28,621 nucleotides of DNA. Origin: Gemmatimonadales bacterium (lineage in GTDB: Bacteria > Gemmatimonadota > Gemmatimonadetes > Gemmatimonadales > GWC2-71-9). The DNA lies in NCBI GenBank assembly GCA_025929805.1, contig JAICPP010000007.1, positions 1-28,621 on the forward strand. The letters run 5' to 3'. The translations under genes were made by a program, and so were the position numbers. Shown one piece after another: positions 1 through 6,481 of this stretch (position 1 is the stretch's first letter; the number at the start of each line of letters is the position of its first letter). The notes under the pieces are model-generated. The model saw only the letters and a program-made list of their open reading frames with translations, did not search any database and was not told where the DNA came from.

Positions 1-1
1 T

Positions 2-847
2 CGGCCGCTCCTCGTGGTCACCCCGCTCCTTCCCGAGTGGATTCAACGCCACCTCGACCTCGATCTGCGCCCTTCCATCGGTGACCCAATGGCCCTCCGA
101 GCGTGGATTACACAGAGCCCACGGCCCTTTCATATCGAAATCGATACCGGCATGAGCCGGTCCGGTGTGCGCTGGAACGACCAAGCCGCGCTGGAGCAAA
201 TTCGGGGAGTTCTCGCCTCTGCCCCTGGCTGGGAAGGCGCGTACACCCACTTCCTCGACGCCGAATCAGACGATGTCACCACCGACCGGCAGTGGGCTCG
301 GTTTCAACAGGTCCTCGAATCGTTTCCCCGGCGACCTCCCCTGGTTCACGCGGCCAACAGCGCTGCCGCCCTCCGAGGCAGATGTTATGCGGCCGACTTG
401 GTGCGTCCAGGCATCTATCTCTATGGCGGACAGGTGGGCTCGGCGACACCGGAGCCGGTGGCGGCGCTGCGGGCGAGAGTGGTAGCACTGCGGGCGGTCA
501 GCGCCGGCGATACCGTCGGGTACGCTTCCTCCTGGTGCGCTGACCGAAACTGTATGATCGCAACCCTGACCGTGGGCTATGCCGATGGATTTCCTCGTTC
601 AGCGCAGCCTGCGCCGTTGGAGGGGCTCCGCCAAATCGAACTGAATGGCCGACTGGTGGAGGTGGTCGGGCGGGTCACCATGGATATGTGTATGGTGCGA
701 GTTGATCAGCCGGTCTCGATTGGCGATGTGGGCACCGTATATGGTGGTCTGGTATCGCTCGATGAACAGGCGAAGCGAGCCGGGACCATCTCTTACGAGC
801 TGCTCACCAGAATCGGCCCGCGAGTGTCGCGTCGGTACCGGAGCTGA
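2..847 (+). CDS. alr: Alanine racemase, 5'-truncated by the window edge
   Basis: This PLP enzyme interconverts L- and D-alanine and supplies D-alanine for peptidoglycan. The frame is open from base 2, so the GTG at 14 is an internal codon and the true start lies upstream; the PLP-binding lysine of the N-terminal barrel is outside the window. Visible family motifs are IEIDTGMSRSGV (the barrel strand), VHAANSAA, VRPGIYLYG, the catalytic tyrosine region TVGYASSW followed by TVGYADGFPR, VGRVTMDMCMV, and a C-terminal YELLTRIGPRVSRRY. Together these cover most of the TIM barrel and the whole C-terminal beta domain. A 90-base gap separates it from deoB, so cotranscription is likely but not shown. 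The family assignment is secure; only the missing N-terminus limits it. Confidence 0.95.
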   Translation, partial: RPLLVVTPLLPEWIQRHLDLDLRPSIGDPMALRAWITQSPRPFHIEIDTGMSRSGVRWNDQAALEQIRGVLASAPGWEGAYTHFLDAESDDVTTDRQWARFQQVLESFPRRPPLVHAANSAAALRGRCYAADLVRPGIYLYGGQVGSATPEPVAALRARVVALRAVSAGDTVGYASSWCADRNCMIATLTVGYADGFPRSAQPAPLEGLRQIELNGRLVEVVGRVTMDMCMVRVDQPVSIGDVGTVYGGLVSLDEQAKRAGTISYELLTRIGPRVSRRYRS

Positions 848-937
848 AGTGAATCAGCATTCCGGCGAGAAGCAGGTCCTCGATCGCGCGGTGACTGCAC
901 TCCGGTTTCGCCTCGTGCAAACCCTGCCCCAATCCTG
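848..937. other. Short alr-deoB intergenic gap with no recognised signal
   Basis: These 90 bases follow the alr stop. A GTG-initiated frame of 29 codons (850-939) fits inside but looks like neither a known peptide nor a conserved leader. I see no convincing promoter hexamers, terminator stem or strong Shine-Dalgarno before the deoB ATG. Confidence 0.4.
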
Positions 938-2104
938 ATGTCACGCGCTGCCATCATCGTCCTGGACGGGCTCGGCATCGGACCAGCGCATGATACCGAC
1001 CAGTACGGAGATAGCGGCAGCAACACCCTTGGGAATGTGGCCAGGAACGTCGGTGGCTTATCGCTCCCCCAGCTCGAGGCATTGGGGCTGGGCTCGTGTG
1101 CTCCGCTCGACGGGGTACCGCCCGCTCCTCGCCCTCGAGCCGCTTTTGGCGTGTGTGAGCCGGCCAGCCCGGGCAAGGACAGTACTACCGGTCACTGGGA
1201 GATTTGCGGCCTGATTCTCCTGAAGCCATTTCCCACTTATCCGCATGGGTTCCCTTCCAAGGTCATCGAGGCGTTCAGCCGGCGCACCGGTCGCGGCGTG
1301 CTGGGGAACATCACAAGCTCGGGCACTGCCATTCTGGATGCGTATGGAGCCGAGCACTGCCGCACCGGCGCCTGGATCGTCTATACGTCCGCGGACAGCG
1401 TCTTTCAGATTGCGGCTCACGAATCGGTAGTTGCTCCGGCCGAGCTATATGCCGCCTGCGAGATCGCCCGGCAATCGCTTCAAGCCGAACATGCCGTGTC
1501 CCGAGTCATTGCCCGGCCATTTACCGGGCGACCGGGTGCTTGGCAGCGGACGGCGGGTCGGCGCGACTTCAGCCTTCCGCCACCTCGTGCCACCCTGCTC
1601 GACCGGTTGGCGGGAGCCGGGATAGACCGCGTCGGAGTCGGAAAGGTTGACGATTTGTTTGCCGGACGAGGCATCACCAGTGAGCACGCAGCCACCAACC
1701 GGGAGGCGTATCGACTCATTGCCGAAGCGTTGACGACGATGGACCACGGGCTCCTCCTGGCCAATGTGATCGAGTTCGATCAGACCTGGGGCCATCGCAA
1801 CGACGTCCCAGGGTTTTACCAGGGGCTGCAGGAGCTCGACCGCGCCTTACCGCAGATACTCCACGCGGTTCGCGACCAGGATCTCGTTATCTTTACCGCC
1901 GATCATGGCAACGACCCTACCACGCCTTCCACGGATCATTCCCGCGAGGTAGTGCCCCTGCTGGTCGTGGGGCCAAGGGTTCAACCGGTAGATCTCGGCC
2001 GCCGCCGCACTTTCGCTGATATCGGGCAGACTGTGGCCGAGTTTTTCCAGGTTCCTGCCCTCGAAGCTGGAACCTCATTCTTATCCGAGGTTTGGCTTGA
2101 CTGA
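938..2104 (+). CDS. deoB: Phosphopentomutase
   Basis: This enzyme interconverts (deoxy)ribose-1-phosphate and (deoxy)ribose-5-phosphate, feeding nucleoside breakdown into central metabolism. It belongs to the alkaline phosphatase superfamily and needs two metal ions. The 388 residues are the normal length. Metal and catalytic motifs are visible: D10 in IIVLDGLGIG, the cap entry GDSGSNTLG, KDSTTGHWE at 80-88, EFDQTWGHRND (equivalent to D286 and H291 of the Bacillus cereus enzyme) and ADHGN...TDHSRE (D327, H328 and H339 equivalents, same spacing). The residue aligned with the phosphorylated Thr85 of B. cereus is Ser82 here. The ATG at 938 gives the canonical N-terminus, although no clear ribosome-binding site precedes it. 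The 3' end overlaps cdd by 8 bases, and both genes serve nucleoside salvage. Confidence 0.95.
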   Translation: MSRAAIIVLDGLGIGPAHDTDQYGDSGSNTLGNVARNVGGLSLPQLEALGLGSCAPLDGVPPAPRPRAAFGVCEPASPGKDSTTGHWEICGLILLKPFPTYPHGFPSKVIEAFSRRTGRGVLGNITSSGTAILDAYGAEHCRTGAWIVYTSADSVFQIAAHESVVAPAELYAACEIARQSLQAEHAVSRVIARPFTGRPGAWQRTAGRRDFSLPPPRATLLDRLAGAGIDRVGVGKVDDLFAGRGITSEHAATNREAYRLIAEALTTMDHGLLLANVIEFDQTWGHRNDVPGFYQGLQELDRALPQILHAVRDQDLVIFTADHGNDPTTPSTDHSREVVPLLVVGPRVQPVDLGRRRTFADIGQTVAEFFQVPALEAGTSFLSEVWLD

Positions 2105-2483
2105 TCCATTGATCGCTGCTGCCCGGAAGGCGCAAGCTCAGGCATACGCCCCCTACTCCAACTTTCGAGTCGGGGCGGCGCTCGAGTCCACAGACGGGAC
2201 GATATTTCTGGGCTGCAATGTGGAAAACGCCTCCTACGGACTCACCATCTGTGCGGAACGCGCGGCGGTCTGCGCCGCTATCAGTGCAGGGGCCAGAGCG
2301 TTCCGCCGCGCTGTTGTGGCATCAGAGGTCGATCCTCCTGCGGCACCATGTGGAGCCTGCCGCCAGGTTCTGGCAGAGTTCGGGTTGGATCTCCCCATCG
2401 ACGGCGTGGGACGCACCCAGGCAGTCAGGTGGCGGCTCTCGGAACTGCTTCCCAATGCTTTTGGTCCGGAGCAGCTCCGGTGA
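2097..2483 (+). CDS. cdd: Cytidine deaminase, homotetrameric type
   Basis: This enzyme deaminates cytidine and deoxycytidine to uridine and deoxyuridine in pyrimidine salvage. At 128 residues it matches the short tetrameric class. The zinc site is complete: C52-A-E54 in TICAERAAV, with E54 as proton shuttle, and PCGACRQ with C85 and C88. The substrate-binding segment CNVENASYG lies at 40-48. The start is TTG at 2097, chosen because it gives the usual N-terminus ending in APYSNFRVGAAL and overlaps the deoB stop by 8 bases, a sign of translational coupling. The last four bases (GTGA) contain the start of the following lipoprotein gene. Deamination by Cdd followed by phosphorolysis and DeoB makes metabolic sense, although the phosphorylase is not in view. 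Confidence 0.95.
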   Translation: MTDPLIAAARKAQAQAYAPYSNFRVGAALESTDGTIFLGCNVENASYGLTICAERAAVCAAISAGARAFRRAVVASEVDPPAAPCGACRQVLAEFGLDLPIDGVGRTQAVRWRLSELLPNAFGPEQLR

Positions 2484-3691
2484 GACACCCCAATCTGGGC
2501 CTGCTGGCAGCACTGGGACTGCTCTGGGGCTGCCAGGAAAAGCTGACATCACCGGCCGACTGCCCGGCGCTTTGTCCCGGGGGTCAACCTCAGGTAATTG
2601 ACGAGGTAATCACCCCTATCGTCGGTGCGGACAGCAGTTTCCGTGGCTACGTTCAACCAGTCGCTGCAGCCGCCCTGTTGCTGTCAAACGGGCTCCGCGG
2701 GTTTGAAGAGCGTGCCATCATGCGCTTTCCCCCTCGAGGCGATTCGGTAGGCGTCCGGGACACTCTGCGCTCCTATACGATCGATTCGGTCGCGCTCGGT
2801 TTCACCATCCTGGCACGGGATACGACCCTCACGGGTCTTCAGCTACTGTTGTACCGCTTGCCGCCCCTGATCGACTCCTCCACCACCTATGCTCAGGTCG
2901 ATCCCGCTTTCATTCCGGAAAATCTGATCACTGCGGTCCCGGTACCGGACACCCTGAACTCGGGAGCAGTGCGGGTGCTGCTGCAGGGAAGCGATCTGGC
3001 TCGGATCGCAATCCCGCCAGCAGACAGCGGCGTACTTGCCTTGGGAGTGCGGCTCGACGCCCCACTTGTCACTGGAGTGAGACTGGGAGCTTCGGCGTCA
3101 GGTACTGGTGGGGCCTTCCTGACCTATGCCACCCTGGATGTACCCGACACCGGAACCGCGAGACTGAGAGCGTTTCCGTTGACGGCTACGATTAACTCTT
3201 CAGTAGCGCCGGTCCAGCAGGCCGATGATACGACACTGCTCGCGGTGGGAGGAGCACCATCCGCTCGGACATTGCTTCGATTTCAGCTTCCGCCCCGCAT
3301 TCGGGACTCGGCCACGATCGTTCGTGCCACCTTGGAGCTCACGCCCGTCGCTCCTATTACCGGCCTGCCCACCGATCCGGTACGACTGCGTGCCCGGGGG
3401 GTCTTGGCTGATCTTGGGGCGAAATCGCCGGTCGAATCGGGGGTCGTCGCGGCAGACACTCTTGAGCCGGGCCATAGCGGCCCGGTGGAAATCGAAATCG
3501 TGCGACTCATGCAACAAGTCTGGCTCAGCGAAGCGACGCGGCCGGCTGCCCTGGTCCTCTCTCTGGCTCCGGAACTCGAGGCCGCGAGCTTCTCCCAGCC
3601 GGTCTTCTACTCGACCCGCGCTCTCGATCCCGGGCTGTGGCCCCGGCTCAGGATCAGTTATCTGCTGGCATTCCCGTTCGAGAATCCCTGA
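2480..3691 (+). CDS. Predicted lipoprotein with DNRLRE-like beta-rich repeats, function unknown
   Basis: I do not recognise a named family for the whole protein. The GTG at 2480 overlaps the cdd stop in a GTGA junction and gives 403 residues with a lipoprotein signal: basic MRH, a hydrophobic stretch at about 6-16, then a lipobox-like LLWGC with Cys18 as the lipidation site. An upstream in-frame ATG at 2348 lies deep inside cdd and would bury this signal, so I reject it. The mature protein is rich in beta strands, with few charges and many Thr, Ser, Val and Asp residues. Two stretches resemble each other and DNRLRE-type adhesive modules: about 76-110 (ERAIMRF... then strand-rich) and about 263-290 (RTLLRFQLPPRI... 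then ATIVRATLELTP). The next gene starts at the base after its stop, so the pair probably forms one envelope unit. Attachment or surface display is only a guess. Confidence 0.75.
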   Translation: MRHPNLGLLAALGLLWGCQEKLTSPADCPALCPGGQPQVIDEVITPIVGADSSFRGYVQPVAAAALLLSNGLRGFEERAIMRFPPRGDSVGVRDTLRSYTIDSVALGFTILARDTTLTGLQLLLYRLPPLIDSSTTYAQVDPAFIPENLITAVPVPDTLNSGAVRVLLQGSDLARIAIPPADSGVLALGVRLDAPLVTGVRLGASASGTGGAFLTYATLDVPDTGTARLRAFPLTATINSSVAPVQQADDTTLLAVGGAPSARTLLRFQLPPRIRDSATIVRATLELTPVAPITGLPTDPVRLRARGVLADLGAKSPVESGVVAADTLEPGHSGPVEIEIVRLMQQVWLSEATRPAALVLSLAPELEAASFSQPVFYSTRALDPGLWPRLRISYLLAFPFENP

Positions 3692-4828
3692 GTGAGGCGG
3701 ACATTCCTGCTCCTCCTGCTTCTGGCCTCACCAGAAATGGTGGTTGCCCAGTCCTCCCAGTTCGGGGTGCGAGGGCTGGGTTTTCCCGGAAGGCATCTGG
3801 CGACACGCGCCATCGCCAGCGGCGGCGCGTTTGGCCTGTTCGATCCTGAATCGAGCTTGAATCCGGCAGCGCTGGGGAGCGCCGCCAGTCTTGCCACGAT
3901 CTTTACGATCAGTCAGGGATTTCGGAGCCAGGAGAACCCCGCAGGAACCGCATCCACTCGAGATACCAGGTTTCCTCAGCTCATGATCTCAGGCCCGGTG
4001 CGGGAAACGGGTGTGGCCCTGGGGTTCAGTTATTCCAACTACACCAATCGTGACTTCACCCTCGCTGCCGCGAGTACCATCGACTTGCGGGGCGTGCCGG
4101 TCAGTGTGGTCGACTCTTTTTCCTCCCGAGGCGGCTTGAGCGATCTCCGCATCGCGGGCGCCTACCGGATCCGTGATACCTGGCTGCTGGGTGCCGGATT
4201 CCACGTGATCACCGGATCCAATCGGCTCGAGTCACGACGCACGTTTGACGATCCCAATTATCAGCCCAGCTTCCAGCGTGCCGAGGTGTCCTATGCGGGG
4301 GTCGGAGTCTCTGCCGGTCTAGTGCGCCAACTCGGGCCGCGGTTTGCGGTCGCCTCTTTCGCCCGGTGGGACGGCCACTTGAATGTGGACCGGGATTCGG
4401 CCCGCGTTGGCACCGTTGATCTGCCGTACAGCTTTGGCTTGGGCATTCGTTGGCAGCCGAGTACCAGGCTGAATCTGGCAAGCCACGCGCTGCTGCGCAC
4501 CTGGTCCGGTGCGAATAGTGATCTTCTTGAGCAGGGAGGAACCGGTGCCGAGAATACCATTGAGCTTGCTGCCGGCGCGGAATACACCCCAGACCCGACT
4601 CGGCCGTACCGAAGGCCGATTCGCTTGGGCGCCCGCTATGCCCGGCTGCCGTTCCCATTAGTCCCTGGTTCCCAGGGAGACGAATTCGGAATCTCGGCCG
4701 GGAGTGGAATGCGCTTTGCTCAACAGCGCGGCGGGATAGATCTTGCCTTGGAGCATGTGTGGCGTTCCGAAGGGGTCTATTCCGAACGAACATTTATTTT
4801 GTCGCTGGGCGTGTCGGTGAGACCCTGA
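3692..4828 (+). CDS. Predicted outer-membrane beta-barrel protein, function unknown
   Basis: The protein has 378 residues. It starts at a GTG directly after the stop of the lipoprotein gene, with no spacer. It opens with a clear Sec signal (MRR, then a Leu run, then cleavage after VVA and before QSS, about residue 19). The mature part shows alternating hydrophobic and polar stretches of 9-11 residues ending in aromatic residues, with repeated short turns such as GLGIRWQPS and LGARYARLP. This is the look of a transmembrane beta barrel. The N-terminal GLGFPGR and the segment about SLNPAALGSAASLA resemble FadL- or PorV-like plugs only loosely. The C-terminus SLGVSVRP lacks the classic terminal Phe. 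Coupling with the preceding lipoprotein suggests a shared envelope job. The barrel call is moderately sure; no substrate can be named. Confidence 0.7.
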   Translation: MRRTFLLLLLLASPEMVVAQSSQFGVRGLGFPGRHLATRAIASGGAFGLFDPESSLNPAALGSAASLATIFTISQGFRSQENPAGTASTRDTRFPQLMISGPVRETGVALGFSYSNYTNRDFTLAAASTIDLRGVPVSVVDSFSSRGGLSDLRIAGAYRIRDTWLLGAGFHVITGSNRLESRRTFDDPNYQPSFQRAEVSYAGVGVSAGLVRQLGPRFAVASFARWDGHLNVDRDSARVGTVDLPYSFGLGIRWQPSTRLNLASHALLRTWSGANSDLLEQGGTGAENTIELAAGAEYTPDPTRPYRRPIRLGARYARLPFPLVPGSQGDEFGISAGSGMRFAQQRGGIDLALEHVWRSEGVYSERTFILSLGVSVRP

Positions 4829-4873
4829 CAGAACAGCTTACCGCTCACCCCCTTCTCCGATATTTTTCCGCCC

Positions 4874-6187
4874 ATGTCCAGACGCGTCTACATCGAGACC
4901 TACGGCTGCCAGATGAATGTGGCAGACTCCGAGCTGATGCTGGGGCTGCTCTGTCGCGAAGGATATGCGCGCGCCGACGACCCGGCAGACGCCGATGTGC
5001 TCCTAGTGAACACCTGCGCTGTACGGGACAATGCGGAACAGCGGGTCATCGGGCGGATGGGAGAGCTGCAGCGCTACAAACGCAAGGGTGGGGTTCTCGG
5101 TGTTGTCGGGTGCATGGCCCAGCGGCTCGGGCCTGCGCTACTGGCTCAGGTTCCGCGAGTGGATCTGGTGGTCGGTCCCGATGGATATCGCAATCTTCCT
5201 GAGCTGCTGGGCTTGGCTCAGGCCGGCGACCGGGTGAGCGACACGGAATTCCGTTCCTGGGAACACTACGAAGACGTGCCCCCAGTGCGGGAAAAAGCGC
5301 CGACCGCGTTCGTCACGGTACAGCGCGGCTGTGACTATCGCTGCACCTTCTGCATCGTTCCCCGGACCCGGGGGCCGGAGCGCAGCCGTAAGCTGGCCGA
5401 CGTCGTTCGTGAAATCAGCGGCTTGGTGGCGCAGGACACGACCGAGGTCACCCTCCTGGGACAAACAGTCAACAGCTACCATGATGGTGAGCACGACTTC
5501 GCCGACTTGCTGCGGGCTGCGGGCCAGGTGGAGGGGCTGCGAAGGCTGCGATTCACCAGTCCCTATCCAGCCGACTTCACCACCAGGGTCATCGAGGCGA
5601 TGGCTCGCACGCCGGCGGTCTGCGAGCACGTGCACCTGCCGGTCCAGAGCGGCTCCAATGCGGTGCTCAAGCGGATGCTCCGGCGGTATACCCGAGAACG
5701 CTATCTCGAGGTCATGCGTGAGCTGCGCCAGGCCATCCCAGGGATCACCTTTTCCACCGACATCATCGTGGGCTTCCCCGGTGAGACGGAAGCCGATTTC
5801 GAGCAGACGCTGAGTCTGGTCACCGAGGCTGATTTCGACGATGCGTACACCTTCAAGTACTCGGTACGTGAGGGTACCCCGGCGGTTCGGCTCCGGGATC
5901 ACGTTTCGGAGGATGTGGCCTCCTCCCGGATGGCACGGCTGGTGGACGCTGTGCGGGGCAACGCTCGCCGGAAAAACATTGCGCGCGTGGGTCAGATCCA
6001 CGAGGTTCTGGTCGAACGGCCGGCCAAGCGGGGCGATCTCCAGCTGGCCCGTACCCGAACCAATCAACTGGTGCTCCTCGACCTGCCTGCTTCCGCCATC
6101 GGCGAGTACCACCGGGTGCGGCTTACTGGTACAACCGGCTCTACCTTCACCGGCTCGGTCCTCCTGCCAGCGCTGGCGGTGCTGTGA
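4874..6187 (+). CDS. miaB: tRNA-2-methylthio-N6-isopentenyladenosine synthase MiaB
   Basis: MiaB is a radical SAM enzyme that adds the 2-methylthio group to i6A37 of tRNAs reading UNN codons. At 437 residues it is the standard length with three domains. The N-terminal UPF0004 domain carries three auxiliary cluster cysteines (C12 in TYGCQMN, C48 in NTCAVRDNAEQR, C80 in VGCMAQR). The radical SAM core carries C153-xxx-C157-xx-C160 in RGCDYRCTFCIVPRTRG. A C-terminal TRAM domain starts near residue 370. The NTCAVRDNAEQR motif and the PRTRG context favour MiaB over RimO or MtaB. A 45-base gap precedes it, with no clear Shine-Dalgarno. Its stop overlaps the start of the comFB-like gene in a GTGA. 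Confidence 0.96.
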   Translation: MSRRVYIETYGCQMNVADSELMLGLLCREGYARADDPADADVLLVNTCAVRDNAEQRVIGRMGELQRYKRKGGVLGVVGCMAQRLGPALLAQVPRVDLVVGPDGYRNLPELLGLAQAGDRVSDTEFRSWEHYEDVPPVREKAPTAFVTVQRGCDYRCTFCIVPRTRGPERSRKLADVVREISGLVAQDTTEVTLLGQTVNSYHDGEHDFADLLRAAGQVEGLRRLRFTSPYPADFTTRVIEAMARTPAVCEHVHLPVQSGSNAVLKRMLRRYTRERYLEVMRELRQAIPGITFSTDIIVGFPGETEADFEQTLSLVTEADFDDAYTFKYSVREGTPAVRLRDHVSEDVASSRMARLVDAVRGNARRKNIARVGQIHEVLVERPAKRGDLQLARTRTNQLVLLDLPASAIGEYHRVRLTGTTGSTFTGSVLLPALAVL

Positions 6188-6471
6188 TCAAGAATCTGGT
6201 CGAGGACCATGTGACGGCGGCCTATGCCACCTTGCGCCCCCACTTTCCGGCGTTCTGTGGCTGCGATCTTTGCCGCGAGGACGTTTTGACGTTCGCCCTC
6301 AACCGTGTCCCTCCTCGCTACGTGTCGCGCCGAGAAGGTTCGGTGGTGACAGAGGTCAATCTGGAGAAGGAGCAGAGCCGGGCAGCGATCGAAGTGGTGG
6401 TCATGGAAGCGCTGCGCAAGATCTCGGTAGCTCCCCGTTGCGGCAATCGAGGAGGAGTCATGCCCCGCTAG
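6184..6471 (+). CDS. comFB: ComFB-family small protein
   Basis: This 95-residue protein matches the late competence development protein ComFB family. The diagnostic parts are CGCDLCREDV (C25, C27, C30) followed by LTFALNRVPPRYVSRREG (about 35-52), and a downstream amphipathic helix rich in Ala, Val and Glu. The GTG start at 6184 sits in the miaB stop. In Bacillus, comFB lies between comFA and comFC with no settled role. From memory, cyanobacterial ComFB-domain proteins have been reported to bind cyclic dinucleotides; I cannot see such a site directly. Here the next gene is comEC, only 10 bases away. The family call is good; the role (regulating DNA uptake or another second-messenger process) is inferred. 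A fourth cysteine (C86) lies near the end. Confidence 0.85.
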   Translation: MIKNLVEDHVTAAYATLRPHFPAFCGCDLCREDVLTFALNRVPPRYVSRREGSVVTEVNLEKEQSRAAIEVVVMEALRKISVAPRCGNRGGVMPR

Positions 6472-6481
6472 GTAGCAGGAT

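Noticed and set aside
850..939. Small GTG-start frame between alr and deoB
   Set aside because: It has 29 codons with no ribosome-binding site and no recognisable motif.
2348..2479. Earlier ATG for the lipoprotein gene
   Set aside because: It would place 44 unrelated residues before a clean lipoprotein signal and lies inside cdd; the GTG at 2480 couples to the cdd stop.
5138..6112. Long open frame on the minus strand opposite miaB
   Set aside because: It lies fully opposite a well-supported gene, its translation shows no family motif, and long antisense frames are expected at this GC content. The same holds for minus-strand frames at 12238-13389, 13340-14413 and 26407-27519.
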